64,000 nucleotides of DNA from Frigidibacter mobilis (GCF_001620265.1 NZ_CP012661.1:2976001-3040000), one strand, 5' to 3'. Counted from the stretch's first letter, positions 19,313-28,513 are shown. Numbers and translations: made by a program. Notes: a model not told the origin generated them from the letters alone.

Positions 19313-19780
19313 TTACCCGAGACCCACCTCTTTCACCGTCTCCATCGCCACATAGGTGGAGGTGGAGGCGACATGCGGCAGGGTAGAGATCCGCTCCGCC
19401 ATCACCCGCCGATAGTCGGAAATATCCCCGGTGCGCACCTTCAGCAGGTAATCGAAGCCGCCCGCGATCATGTGGCATTCCTCGATTTCCGGCACCCCCC
19501 GCACCGCCCGGTTGAAGCCCTGCAAGGCCGCCTCGCGGGTGTCGGACAGCCGCACCTCGACAAAGGCGACATGGGCAAGGCCCATGCGGATCGGATTCAG
19601 CAGCGCCCGGTAGCCCGCGATATAGCCCGCCTGCTCCAGCCGTTTCACCCGCGCCTGCACGGGGGATTTGGTCAGCCCCACGCGCCGCGCCAGCTCGGCA
19701 TGGGCGATGCGCCCGTCGGCCGCCAGTTCCCGCAGAATCGCGGTGTCGAAACGATCGAGTGCGGGAAGGTCATTAGCCAT
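19313..19780 (-). CDS. putR: Lrp/AsnC-family regulator, PutR-like
   Basis: 155 aa from ATG 19780 (MANDLPALDRFDTAIL). The N-terminal winged HTH includes RIAHAELARRVGLTKSPVQARVKRLE and the C-terminal half is an Lrp effector-binding domain (GFDYLLKVRTGDISDYRRVM). It is divergent from putA with 130 bp between starts, as PutR is in Rhodobacter and Agrobacterium, where it activates proline degradation in response to proline. The regulated region holds two copies of an AGGCG-N3-CGCCT palindrome. The open frame upstream of 19780 is an antisense shadow of putA. Confidence 0.9.
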   Translation of the reverse strand: MANDLPALDRFDTAILRELAADGRIAHAELARRVGLTKSPVQARVKRLEQAGYIAGYRALLNPIRMGLAHVAFVEVRLSDTREAALQGFNRAVRGVPEIEECHMIAGGFDYLLKVRTGDISDYRRVMAERISTLPHVASTSTYVAMETVKEVGLG

Positions 19781-19798
19781 GTCAAACCCTCGAAAATC

Positions 19799-19841
19799 AG
19801 GCGATCCGCCTGCAACATGATATTGAACAGGCGAAGCGCCT
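19799..19841. promoter_or_regulatory. Paired palindromes between putR and putA, probable PutR operators
   Basis: AGGCG-ATC-CGCCT at 19799-19811 and AGGCG-AAG-CGCCT at 19829-19841. Both arms are identical in the two copies; only the 3-nt centre differs. Their starts are 30 bp apart, close to three helical turns, which suits an Lrp-type octamer. Both lie between the divergent start codons. Confidence 0.7.
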
Positions 19842-19910
19842 TCGGATTTGCCGATAGAATACCGGGATTGCAAGCCCCCAATCCTCTCTCCTTTCCACAG
19901 GACCGCTCCC

Positions 19911-22900
19911 ATGCAGGACATCTGGCACCGCCTTGACACCGGCACCCTCGCGCCCGAAGGGCCGCTGCTGGCGGGGCTGATTGCCAGCGCCGGGCTGGAC
20001 GCTGCCACCCGCGCCCGCATCGCCGCCCGCGGCGCCGATCTGGTCCGCGCGATCCGGGCCGACGCAAGGCCGGGACTGATGGAGGTGTTCCTGGCCGAAT
20101 ATGGCCTCTCGACCGATGAGGGCATCGCCCTGATGTGCCTGGCCGAAGCACTGCTGCGGGTGCCCGATGCCGGCACGATGGACGCGCTGATCGAGGACAA
20201 GATCGCCCCCTCGGACTGGTCGCGGCATCTGGGCGGCTCTGCCTCCACCCTCGTCAACGCCTCGACCTGGGCACTGATGCTGACCGGCAAGGTTCTGGAT
20301 GACCGAGAACCCGGCGTCGCCGGCCACCTGCGCGCCGCGATCCGCCGTGTGGGTGAGCCGGTGATCCGCGCCGCCGTCGCCCGCGCGATGAAGGAGATGG
20401 GCCGCCAGTTCGTGCTGGGGGAAAGCATCCGCGCCGCCATGACCCGCGCCGAAAAGCTGGAGGCGCAGGGCTACACCTACAGTTATGACATGCTGGGCGA
20501 GGCGGCCAGAACCGCCGAGGATGCCGCGCGCTATGCCAAAAGCTATGCCGCCGCCATCGCCGCCATCGCGGGCGCCTGCACCACGGGTGACGTGCGCAGC
20601 AATCCCGGCATCTCGGTCAAGCTCTCGGCCCTGCATCCCCGCTACGAGGTGGCGCAGGAGGCCCGGGTGATGGCCGAACTGGTGCCCGTGGTGCAGGCAC
20701 TGGCCCGCGACGCCGCCCGCGCCGGCATGGGCTTCAACATCGACGCCGAAGAGGCAGACCGCCTGACCCTGTCGCTGAAGGTGATCGAGGCGGTGCTGGC
20801 CGATCCCGAGCTTGCCGGCTGGGACGGGTTCGGCGTGGTGGTGCAGGCCTATGGTCGCCGCGCCGGGGCCACGCTCGACTGGCTGCACGCGCTGGCGGTG
20901 AAACTTGGCCGCCGCATCATGGTGCGCCTGGTCAAGGGTGCCTACTGGGACGCCGAGGTGAAGCGCGCACAGGTTCTGGGCCTGACCGATTTCCCGGTCT
21001 TCACCCGCAAATCCGCAACCGATGTCAGCTATATCGCCAATGCCGCCAAGCTGCTGGCGATGACCGACCGGATCTATCCGCAATTCGCCACCCACAACGC
21101 CCATACCGTCGCCGCGATCCTCGAGATGGCCACCGATCCCGCCGCCTATGAATTCCAGCGCCTGCATGGCATGGGCGAGCGTCTGCATGACATCGTCCAC
21201 CGGGCCGAGGGCACCCGCTGCCGGATCTATGCCCCCGTCGGCGCCCACCGCGACCTTCTGGCCTATCTGGTGCGGCGGCTGCTGGAAAACGGCGCCAACT
21301 CCTCCTTCGTGCACCAGATCGTCGATGCCGCCGTGCCGCCCGAAACCGTCGCCGCCTGCCCCTTCGCGGCCACCGAGGCGCTGCTGCCGGATGCCGCCAA
21401 TCCCGCCATCCGCCCCGGCCCCGCGCTCTTCGCGCCAGAGCGCCCCAACAGCCGCGGCTTCGACCTGACCGACGCCGCCACCCTCGCCGCCATCGAGGCC
21501 GCCCGCGCCCCGTTCTTCACCGACACGCCCACCGCTGCCCCGCTGATCGCCGCCCCCCTCGCCGCCGCCGATCCGCAGCCGCTGCACAGCCCCGCCACCG
21601 GCGCGCTCATCGGCCATGTCGCCCCTGCCACGCCTGCCGATACCGATGCCGCCCTCGCCGCCGCCACCCCCTGGGACGCCCCCGCCGCCACCCGCGCCGA
21701 GATCCTGATGCGCGCCGCGGGCCTCTACGAGGACCACTTCGGCGAGATCTTCGCCCTGCTCGCCCGCGAGGCCGGCAAGACCCTGCCCGACGCCGTCGCC
21801 GAACTGCGCGAGGCGGTGGACTTCCTGCGCTACTACGCGGCCCAGGGCGCCACCCTCACCGCCCCGGCCCGCGGCACCGTCACCTGCATCAGCCCCTGGA
21901 ACTTCCCGCTCGCCATCTTCACCGGCCAGATCGCCGCCGCCCTCGCCGCCGGCAATGCCGTGCTGGCAAAACCGGCCGAGCAGACGCCGCTGATCGCCCA
22001 CCTTGCCACGCGCCTCCTGCACCGCGCCGGCGTGCCACCCACCGCCCTGCAACTGCTGCCCGGCGCGGGCCGCGTCATCGGCGCCGCCCTCACCGCCGAC
22101 CCACGCATAAACGGCACCGTCTTCACCGGCTCCACCGCCACCGCCCGCGCCATCCGCTCTGCGATGGCCTCCGCCACCGCCCCCGGCACGCCGCTGATCG
22201 CCGAAACCGGCGGGCTCAACGCCATGATCGTCGATTCCACCGCCCTGCCCGAACAGGCGGTGCGCGACATCATCGCCTCGGCCTTCCAGTCGGCGGGCCA
22301 GCGCTGCTCGGCCCTGCGCTGCCTCTATGTGCAGGAGGATATCGCCGCCCCCCTCCTCCACATGCTCTCGGGCGCGATGGATGAGCTGGTTCTCGGCGAC
22401 CCGCTGAACCTCGCCACCGATATCGGCCCGGTGATCGACGCGGTCGCGCTCGCCAGGATCCGCGCCCATGTCGCCCGCGCCCGCAGCGAAGGCCGCCTCG
22501 TCAAGGAACTCGCCGCCCCCGCCTCCGGCACCTTCGCCGCCCCCGCGATCCTGCGCATCTCCGGCATCGCCGACCTGGCCGAAGAGATCTTCGGCCCCGT
22601 CCTCCACGTCGCCACTTTCCGCGCCGGCGACCTGCCATCGGTCGTCGCCGCCATCAACGCCAGCGGCTACGGCCTCACCTTCGGCATCCACAGCCGCATC
22701 GACGGGCGCGTGCAGGAGGTGACGGCGGCGCTGCGGGTCGGCAACCTCTATGTCAACCGCAACCAGATCGGCGCCGTGGTCGGCAGCCAGCCCTTTGGCG
22801 GCGAGGGGCTGTCGGGCACCGGGCCCAAGGCCGGCGGGCCGGACTACCTGCCCCGCCTCACCGCCGCGCCGCGGATTGAAGTGACTGCCCGGCCCGCCGC

Positions 22901-23351
22901 CCCCGAGGACGAACCCGCCCTGCAGGTCCGCCTGACCGCCGCCGCCCCGGGGCCCGCCCCGGCCCACGCGCAGACCCTCCCCGGCCCCACCGGCGAATCG
23001 AACCGCCTCTCGCTCCACCCCCGCGCCCCGCTGCTCTGCGCCGGCCCGGGGCCAGAGGCCGCGAGCGCCCAAGCCGCCGCCATCCGCGCCCTCGGCGGCA
23101 CGGCGGTCGAGGCCCCCGGCGCCCTCCCCCCCGGCGCCCTGACCCGCCTGCAAGGCTTCTCCGCCGTAATCTTCTGGGGCCCGGAGCCCGAGGCCCGCGC
23201 CTTCGCCCAGTCCCTCGCCACCCGCCCCGGCCCGATCCTGCCGCTGATTACCAGCGCCCCCGACCGCGCCCATGCGCTGCTGGAGCGGCACCTCTGCGTG
23301 GACACGACGGCCTCGGGGGGGAATGCGGAGCTGCTGGTGGCGGCGGGGTGA
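19911..23351 (+). CDS. putA: Bifunctional proline dehydrogenase / glutamate-semialdehyde dehydrogenase PutA
   Basis: 1146 aa from ATG 19911; upstream in-frame codons from 19848 look like leader. PutA oxidises proline to P5C with FAD and then to glutamate with NAD. It lacks the N-terminal ribbon-helix-helix repressor domain of enteric PutA, so regulation falls to PutR. The PRODH barrel spans roughly 150-470 (IDAEEADRLTLSLKVIEAV, RLVKGAYWDAEVKRAQ, RIYAPVGAHRDLLAYLVRRL). The aldehyde dehydrogenase spans about 550-1000, with SPWNFPLAIFTGQIAAALA, E765 (AETGGLN) and the catalytic C799 (SAGQRCSALRC). A low-complexity Ala/Pro-rich tail of about 150 residues with a degenerate ALDH-like fold completes it. 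Confidence 0.96.
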   Translation: MQDIWHRLDTGTLAPEGPLLAGLIASAGLDAATRARIAARGADLVRAIRADARPGLMEVFLAEYGLSTDEGIALMCLAEALLRVPDAGTMDALIEDKIAPSDWSRHLGGSASTLVNASTWALMLTGKVLDDREPGVAGHLRAAIRRVGEPVIRAAVARAMKEMGRQFVLGESIRAAMTRAEKLEAQGYTYSYDMLGEAARTAEDAARYAKSYAAAIAAIAGACTTGDVRSNPGISVKLSALHPRYEVAQEARVMAELVPVVQALARDAARAGMGFNIDAEEADRLTLSLKVIEAVLADPELAGWDGFGVVVQAYGRRAGATLDWLHALAVKLGRRIMVRLVKGAYWDAEVKRAQVLGLTDFPVFTRKSATDVSYIANAAKLLAMTDRIYPQFATHNAHTVAAILEMATDPAAYEFQRLHGMGERLHDIVHRAEGTRCRIYAPVGAHRDLLAYLVRRLLENGANSSFVHQIVDAAVPPETVAACPFAATEALLPDAANPAIRPGPALFAPERPNSRGFDLTDAATLAAIEAARAPFFTDTPTAAPLIAAPLAAADPQPLHSPATGALIGHVAPATPADTDAALAAATPWDAPAATRAEILMRAAGLYEDHFGEIFALLAREAGKTLPDAVAELREAVDFLRYYAAQGATLTAPARGTVTCISPWNFPLAIFTGQIAAALAAGNAVLAKPAEQTPLIAHLATRLLHRAGVPPTALQLLPGAGRVIGAALTADPRINGTVFTGSTATARAIRSAMASATAPGTPLIAETGGLNAMIVDSTALPEQAVRDIIASAFQSAGQRCSALRCLYVQEDIAAPLLHMLSGAMDELVLGDPLNLATDIGPVIDAVALARIRAHVARARSEGRLVKELAAPASGTFAAPAILRISGIADLAEEIFGPVLHVATFRAGDLPSVVAAINASGYGLTFGIHSRIDGRVQEVTAALRVGNLYVNRNQIGAVVGSQPFGGEGLSGTGPKAGGPDYLPRLTAAPRIEVTARPAAPEDEPALQVRLTAAAPGPAPAHAQTLPGPTGESNRLSLHPRAPLLCAGPGPEAASAQAAAIRALGGTAVEAPGALPPGALTRLQGFSAVIFWGPEPEARAFAQSLATRPGPILPLITSAPDRAHALLERHLCVDTTASGGNAELLVAAG

Positions 23352-23446
23352 GGGGGGGGGGAGCGCGGCTGCGTCAACGAATCACTGGCCGGCCGTTCAC
23401 GTTTCCGTTATCGCCGCTTTAGTACGAATCTCTGGGGGGACGGAAA

Positions 23447-23965
23447 TTGCTTATACTGCGCGGTAGTTTAATGGTGGTTGCTCTGGCGCTTGTCGCAGCT
23501 TGTGAACCCACGACGCAGCAACTGGTGAAACAGGGCAAGCCGATCGAGCTTATCCACCCTGCAAAGCCTGGCGTGACTGCTGGTCGTATGCAGAGCGATT
23601 TCACTGATTGCAAGATTGAGGCGGCACAGCGCGTTCCCCAGCAGATGATGATTGGCACGACTCCTACCTATACGACGCCGGTTCAGACCCAATGCGTGAA
23701 CTACGGGTATTCGGTGAGTTGCCAAACGACTGGTGGCCAGACTTATGGCGGCAACACCTATAGCTACGACGCAAATGCGCGCCTGCGCATTACGGCGGAG
23801 GCGCAGTGTCTGTTCCGCAACGGTTACCGCTTCACAACAGTGCCCAAATGCCCGGCAGATGCCAGCACAAGACCGATCCGCGAGCAACTGTACGCGCTGT
23901 CCGCGAACACGTGCTACGTAGCCGACGTAGAGGGCAATTACTCCCTTACAGAGTCTGTACGCTAA
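23447..23965 (+). CDS. Putative lipoprotein of unknown function
   Basis: 172 aa from a TTG at 23447 with GGGGGGA about 7 nt upstream; an ATG at 23471 is possible but has a poor ribosome site. The N-terminus is a short lipoprotein signal with lipobox LVAAC, so the mature protein should be anchored through Cys19. Six further Cys follow, some likely paired (DFTDCKIEA, TQCVNYGYSVSCQTT, EAQCLF, VPKCPAD, NTCYVADVE). Base composition is clearly less GC-rich than putA, suggesting transfer. Similar small Cys-rich lipoproteins occur in prophages, but the family is not recognised. Confidence 0.7.
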   Translation: MLILRGSLMVVALALVAACEPTTQQLVKQGKPIELIHPAKPGVTAGRMQSDFTDCKIEAAQRVPQQMMIGTTPTYTTPVQTQCVNYGYSVSCQTTGGQTYGGNTYSYDANARLRITAEAQCLFRNGYRFTTVPKCPADASTRPIREQLYALSANTCYVADVEGNYSLTESVR

Positions 23966-24005
23966 CCTCAGAAACGCTGCTCAACCCTGACCGCCGAACC
24001 GCCTT

Positions 24006-24047
24006 CTATCCAAGCCGCGCAGTTTATCCCTGCTGCGGTTTGGATAG
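24006..24047. repeat. Long hairpin downstream of the lipoprotein gene
   Basis: CTATCCAAGCCGC-GCAG and CTGC-T-GCGGTTTGGATAG pair into a stem of about 17 bp with one wobble and one bulge around TTTATCC. No strong T-run follows. It may serve as a terminator for the lipoprotein gene or mark the end of a transferred segment. Confidence 0.5.
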
Positions 24048-24149
24048 ACACATGCCCCCCACCCATACGCCTCCCATATCCTTTCCATACGCTTTCCAGC
24101 CCCCCTCCCCGACCTTGACGCGGCCCTCCGGAGCAGCCACCCTCCCCCC

Positions 24150-24890
24150 ATGTTCCCGATCCGAGACCACAACCCGTCCCGCAATCCGGCCTTCGTCACC
24201 TGGGCGCTGATCGCGGCGAATGTGGCGGTGTTTCTCTATTCCTGGCCGCTGTTTTCCGACGAGCGGGCGCTGATGGCCTTCTGGGCGAACTGGGCGATGA
24301 TCCCCGGATTCGTGACCGAGGGGCACGGCTGGGCCGGGGTCGTGACCTCGATGTTCCTGCATGGCGGGCTGATGCATCTGGCCGGTAACATGCTGTTTTT
24401 ATGGATATTCGGCGACAATCTGGAAGACGAGATGGGCCATGCCCGCTTCCTCGGCTTCTACCTCGCCTGTGGCATCGCGGCGGCACTGGCGCATCTGCTG
24501 GCCGATCCCGGCAGCCTCATCCCCACCGTCGGCGCGTCCGGCGCCATCGCGGGGGTGATGGGCGGCTACCTGCTGATGTTCCCCCGCGCCCGCATCGACG
24601 TGCTGGTGATCTTCATCATCTTCTTCAGGGTCTTCGCCGTCCCCGCCTGGATGATGCTCGGCCTGTGGTTCGTCCTGCAGCTCTTCAACGGCACCGCCAC
24701 CGACCCCGCCACCGGCGGCGTCGCCTACTGGGCCCATGCGGGCGGATTCGTCGCCGGCCTCGCCCTCACCCTGCCGCTCTGGCTCGCCCGCGGCGGCCCC
24801 CGCTTCTGGTCGCGCACCCGCGGCCTGCCGCCGCATCCCGGAACCCTCTACGCCCCCACCCGCATCCCAACCGTCAGGCGCCGCAGATGA
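24150..24890 (+). CDS. Rhomboid-family intramembrane serine protease
   Basis: 246 aa with about six transmembrane helices. The catalytic serine is in TVGASGAIAG (S130), the histidine is H196 in AYWAHAGGFVAG, and the HGGLMHLAGN segment (71-80) supplies the oxyanion His/Asn. Rhomboids cleave membrane-spanning substrates; targets are unknown here. The stop overlaps the next gene as ATGA. Confidence 0.93.
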   Translation: MFPIRDHNPSRNPAFVTWALIAANVAVFLYSWPLFSDERALMAFWANWAMIPGFVTEGHGWAGVVTSMFLHGGLMHLAGNMLFLWIFGDNLEDEMGHARFLGFYLACGIAAALAHLLADPGSLIPTVGASGAIAGVMGGYLLMFPRARIDVLVIFIIFFRVFAVPAWMMLGLWFVLQLFNGTATDPATGGVAYWAHAGGFVAGLALTLPLWLARGGPRFWSRTRGLPPHPGTLYAPTRIPTVRRRR

Positions 24891-25273
24891 CCCTTCCGCA
24901 GATCCACCCCGACCACCCCGCCAGCTGCCATTGCGGCGCCGTGCAGTTCACCGTGACGCTGGCACCCGAGGGGCTTGCCACCGCCCGCCGCTGCGACTGC
25001 TCCTTCTGCCGCCGCCGCGGCGCCATCGCCGTGACCGCGCCGCTGGACGGGGTGAAGATATTGACAGGGCTGGACAAACTGACGCTCTACCAGTTCGGCA
25101 CCAACACCGCGCAACACCATTTCTGCGCAGTCTGCGGCATCTACATCTACCACCGCCGCCGGTCGAACCCCAATGAGCTGGGGGTGAACGTGGCCTGCCT
25201 CGAGGGGCTGAACCCGCGCGATCTGGGCGATGTGGAATGGAACGACGGGGTCAACCACCCGTCGGATGCATAA
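24887..25273 (+). CDS. GFA (CENP-V-like) domain zinc protein
   Basis: 128 aa. The GFA/CENP-V fold binds zinc through clustered cysteines, seen here as SCHCGAVQFTV (C14, C16), CDCSFCRRRG and FCAVCGIYIYH. Family members include glutathione-dependent formaldehyde-activating enzyme, but many have no known role, so only the fold is assigned. It starts within the rhomboid stop codon, so the two are co-translated. It is convergent with suhB, 3 bp apart. Confidence 0.88.
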   Translation: MTLPQIHPDHPASCHCGAVQFTVTLAPEGLATARRCDCSFCRRRGAIAVTAPLDGVKILTGLDKLTLYQFGTNTAQHHFCAVCGIYIYHRRRSNPNELGVNVACLEGLNPRDLGDVEWNDGVNHPSDA

Positions 25274-25276
25274 GGC

Positions 25277-26068
25277 TCAGGCAGGCTCGCGCAGGATCTT
25301 GCACAGCGGGTCGTAAAGCTCGCCATTGCCGGCGATGATCGAACCGGATTCGAGGATATCGCGCCCCTCGCGCACCGGGCCGACGAAACCGCCGGCTTCC
25401 TTGACCAGCAGCAGCCCCGCCGCAATGTCCCAGGAATTCAGCCCGCGCTCCCAATAGCCGTCATAGCGGCCCGCCGCCACATAGGCGAGGTCAAGCGCCG
25501 CCGCGCCCCAGCGGCGCACCCCGGCACAGACCGGCATCAGCCGCGCCAGATCCTGCAGCGTGGCCGGCAGGGTAGACCGGCCGCCAAAGGGCACGCCGGT
25601 GGCAAAGATCGCCTCGATCATGTGCCGGCGGCCGGACACCCGGATCCGGCTTTCGTTCATCCAGGCCCCCTGGCCCTTTTCGGCGCGGTACATCTCGTCC
25701 TTGGCCGGATCGAAGACCACGGCCGACACGATCTCGCCCTTGTGCTCCAGCGCGATGGACACGCACCAATGCGGCAGCCCGTGCAGGAAGTTGGTGGTGC
25801 CGTCCAGCGGGTCGACCAGCCAGCGCCGGGTCGGATCCTCGCCCGCCTCTTCACCGGTCTCCTCGCCGACCCAGCCATAGGAGGGGCGCGCGCCGCGCAG
25901 CTCTTCCTTGATGATGCGCTCGGCCTCGCGGTCGGCCTTGGTGACGAAGTCACCGGGCCCCTTGGCCGAGACCTGCAGGTTCTCGACTTCGCGGAAGTCC
26001 TTCACCAGGCTGCGGCCTGCCTTGCGGGCGGCCTTTATCATCAGGTTGAGATTTGCGCTGCCCTGCAT
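25277..26068 (-). CDS. suhB: Inositol-1-monophosphatase family protein SuhB
   Basis: 263 aa. The Mg-dependent phosphatase motifs are complete: GEETGEE (Glu ligand), WLVDPLDGTTNFLHG (metal-binding Asp cluster near residues 84-98) and NSWDIAAGLLLVKEAGG. SuhB dephosphorylates inositol phosphates and in bacteria also acts in rRNA antitermination. The start MQGSANLNLMIKAARKAGR is typical. Confidence 0.94.
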   Translation of the reverse strand: MQGSANLNLMIKAARKAGRSLVKDFREVENLQVSAKGPGDFVTKADREAERIIKEELRGARPSYGWVGEETGEEAGEDPTRRWLVDPLDGTTNFLHGLPHWCVSIALEHKGEIVSAVVFDPAKDEMYRAEKGQGAWMNESRIRVSGRRHMIEAIFATGVPFGGRSTLPATLQDLARLMPVCAGVRRWGAAALDLAYVAAGRYDGYWERGLNSWDIAAGLLLVKEAGGFVGPVREGRDILESGSIIAGNGELYDPLCKILREPA

Positions 26069-26140
26069 GCCGGAAGGCTCCTTTGTTCAAGCGCGGTCCT
26101 ATACAAGCCGCCGGGGCGAAAGGAAAGGGGGTCGCATCCG

Positions 26141-27361
26141 CTAACCGGCCCGCACGAAGGCGCTGCGCCGTGGCAGAAGGATGGTCAGCACCCCCAGCGC
26201 CGGCAGGCCCGAGCAGATCAGATAGACGAACCGGATGCCGTGGCTGTCGGCCAGCACTCCCAGCACCGCGGCGGCAATCCCGCCCATGCCGAAGGCGAAA
26301 CCGAAGAAGATCCCCGCCACCATCCCCACCCGGCCCGGCACCAGCTCCTGCGCGAACACCACGATGGCGGAAAAGGCCGAGGCCAGGATCAGACCGATCA
26401 GCACCGACAGCACGCCGCTGCCCACCAGCCCGACATGCGGCAGCGCCAGCGTGAAGGGCAGCACCCCCAGGATCGACACCCAGATCACCGGCATTGGCCC
26501 GAAACGGTCCGCCGCGGGTCCGCCCAGGACCGTTCCCGCGGCGACCGCGCCCAGAAACAGGAACAGCATCAGCTGCGAGGCCTGGGTGCCAAGACCGAAG
26601 GTCTCGATCAGGTAGAAGGTATAATAGCTCGATATGCTGGCCATGTAGATGTTCTTGGTGAAGGTCAGGAAGGCAAGCACCACCAGTGCCAGGATCACGG
26701 TATTGCGCGGCAGCGGCAGCGTGCGGTCCGCGGCGCGCCGGCTTGCCGCCGCCAGCGTGCGCCCGTACCAGCGCCCCACCCGCGCCAGGATGAACATCCC
26801 CGCCATCGCCAGCAGGCAGAACAGCGCCACACTCGGCCGCCCCAGCGGCACCACGATGAAAGCCGCCAGCAGCGGCCCCAGCGACGAGCCGAAATTGCCG
26901 CCCACCTGAAACACCGATTGCGCCAGCCCGAAGCGCCCGCCCGAGGCCATCCGTGCCACCCGCGAGGATTCGGGGTGGAAAATCGCCGACCCGATCCCGA
27001 TCATCGCCGCCCCGCAGATCAGCAGCGGATAGCTGGGCGCAAAGGCCAGCAGCAGCAGCCCGCAGAAGGTCGACCCCATTGCCACCGGCAAGGACCAGGG
27101 CTGCGGATGCTTGTCGGTATAGATGCCGATGGCCGGCTGCAGCAGCGAGGCGGTGACCTGAAACGCCATCGTCAGCAGCCCGATCTGCCAGTAATCCAGC
27201 GAAAAATCGGCCTTCAGCATCGGATAGAGCGCCGCCAGCAGCGACTGCATCACATCGTTGAGCATGTGGCACAGGCTGACCGCCAGCAGGATCGGGACCA
27301 CGGTGGCTCCCGCCGCGCCGGGTTTCGGCAAGGGGGGAACGGACGGGGAAGCAACAGTCAT
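26141..27361 (-). CDS. MFS transporter, fosmidomycin-resistance (Fsr) type
   Basis: 406 aa from ATG 27361 (GAGAGAT upstream); extra in-frame codons to 27526 run through the palindromic repeats and are not coding. About twelve transmembrane helices. The early LCHMLNDVMQSLLAALYPMLK block and FHPESSRVARMASGGRFG are diagnostic of the Fsr subgroup of drug exporters. Substrate is not predictable. It lies downstream of the metR-like gene on the same strand, separated by 228 bp rich in palindromes. Confidence 0.88.
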   Translation of the reverse strand: MTVASPSVPPLPKPGAAGATVVPILLAVSLCHMLNDVMQSLLAALYPMLKADFSLDYWQIGLLTMAFQVTASLLQPAIGIYTDKHPQPWSLPVAMGSTFCGLLLLAFAPSYPLLICGAAMIGIGSAIFHPESSRVARMASGGRFGLAQSVFQVGGNFGSSLGPLLAAFIVVPLGRPSVALFCLLAMAGMFILARVGRWYGRTLAAASRRAADRTLPLPRNTVILALVVLAFLTFTKNIYMASISSYYTFYLIETFGLGTQASQLMLFLFLGAVAAGTVLGGPAADRFGPMPVIWVSILGVLPFTLALPHVGLVGSGVLSVLIGLILASAFSAIVVFAQELVPGRVGMVAGIFFGFAFGMGGIAAAVLGVLADSHGIRFVYLICSGLPALGVLTILLPRRSAFVRAG

Positions 27362-27476
27362 CGGATCTCTCACGGGTTCGCGGCGCCCGCAACGCTTAGA
27401 CCTCCGCGCCGCCGCCGTCACCCGCACAATTGTACCCCTCACAGCCGGCGGCACGTCACCGCCCCTTCTTGCTGGC

Positions 27477-27517
27477 AAAATATCCTCGGGGGGCGCGGGG
27501 GGCAGAAGGCCCCCGCC
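27477..27517 (+). repeat. Dispersed intergenic palindrome, copy 1
   Basis: AAAATATCCT followed by a G-rich spacer and a stem GCGGGGG/CCCCCGC (27495-27501 and 27510-27516) with an AGAA-type loop. The same motif-plus-hairpin layout recurs at 38821-38863 and, inverted, at 40624-40663. Confidence 0.75.
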
Positions 27518-27598
27518 TTTCACCAACGGGACGGGGCAGACGCCCCCCGCCTTTCCTCACTGGGGCGGAGCAGACGCCCCCAGCTTCCCTCAACTCCG
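27500..27598. repeat. Three tandem 34-bp palindromic repeats
   Basis: Units begin GGGCAGA at 27500 and 27534 and GAGCAGA at 27568, an exact 34-bp period. Each contains CAGA followed by a C-run and (in the first two) GCCTTTC. The third unit runs into the last codons of the metR-like gene. The array follows directly on dispersed palindrome copy 1. Confidence 0.7.
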
Positions 27599-28495
27599 CT
27601 GCAGCTTCACCGGCTCCGTCCGTGCCAGCCGCAGCACATGCGCCATGAACGGAAGCGAAGCGTCCACCAGCCGCGTCGCCGCATAGAGCCGCTTGGTCAG
27701 CCCCGCCTCCGTCACCTTCCGCGTCACATAGTCGGGCTGATACTTCGCCTCGCGCAGCACCCAGTCGGGCAGCACCGCCACCCCGCGGTTCGAGGCGACC
27801 AGCATCAGGATCACCGCCGTCAGTTCCACCTGCCGCACCGCGCGCGGCTCCACCTTCGCAGGGGTCAGCAGCTGCGCGAAGACATCCAGCCGGCCGCGGT
27901 CCACCGGGTAGGTGATGAGGGTCTGGTCGCGGAAATCCTCGGCGACCACGAAATCCTTCCTGGCCAGGGGGTTCTGGGCCGAAGCTATGAAAGTGGGTGA
28001 ATAGTCGAACAAGGGGTGGAACACCGCCCCCGGCAGATCCTCGGGGTCCGACGAGATCACTAGATCCACCTCTTCGCGCATCAGGGCCGGCAGTGCGCCA
28101 AAGGCGAGGCCGGGGCGGATATCCACATCCACCTCGGGCCAGGCGCGGCGGAACTGCTCCAGTACCGGGAACAGCCAGTCGAAACAGGCATGGCATTCGA
28201 TGGCGATATGCAGCCGCCCGGCCCGGCCCGAGCGCAGGCCGCGGAACTCCTCCTCCAGCGCCTCGATCTCGGGCAGGATGCGTTCGGCGGCGCGCAGCAT
28301 CCGCAGCCCCGCCGCCGACAGCTTCAGCGGCTTGGACCGGCGCACGAACAGCTCCACCCCCGCCTGCTCCTCGATGCCCTTCACCTGATGGCTGAGCGCG
28401 GATTGGGTGATGTTCAGCGTGTCGGCAGCCCGGGCCAGCCCGCCAGTGTCATGGATCGCCTTCAGCGAGCGGAGGTGGCGAAGTTCAAGGTGCAT
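27590..28495 (-). CDS. metR: LysR-family regulator, MetR-like
   Basis: 301 aa from ATG 28495 (MHLELRHLRSLKAIHDTGGL). The N-terminal HTH reads LARAADTLNITQSALSHQVK; the rest is a LysR effector domain. MetR activates methionine genes with homocysteine as co-inducer. The assignment rests on similarity (HLELRHLRSL opening, IECHACFDWLFPVLEQFR) and on the divergent metF. A 20-bp dyad lies between them. The start at 28555 is less likely because it would run across that dyad. Confidence 0.85.
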   Translation of the reverse strand: MHLELRHLRSLKAIHDTGGLARAADTLNITQSALSHQVKGIEEQAGVELFVRRSKPLKLSAAGLRMLRAAERILPEIEALEEEFRGLRSGRAGRLHIAIECHACFDWLFPVLEQFRRAWPEVDVDIRPGLAFGALPALMREEVDLVISSDPEDLPGAVFHPLFDYSPTFIASAQNPLARKDFVVAEDFRDQTLITYPVDRGRLDVFAQLLTPAKVEPRAVRQVELTAVILMLVASNRGVAVLPDWVLREAKYQPDYVTRKVTEAGLTKRLYAATRLVDASLPFMAHVLRLARTEPVKLQRS

Positions 28496-28513
28496 ATTGC
28501 AAACAAACTCATG

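Noticed and set aside
19797..23291. Open frame of 1164 codons opposite putA
   Set aside because: Gly-rich low-complexity shadow produced by strong GC bias at third positions.
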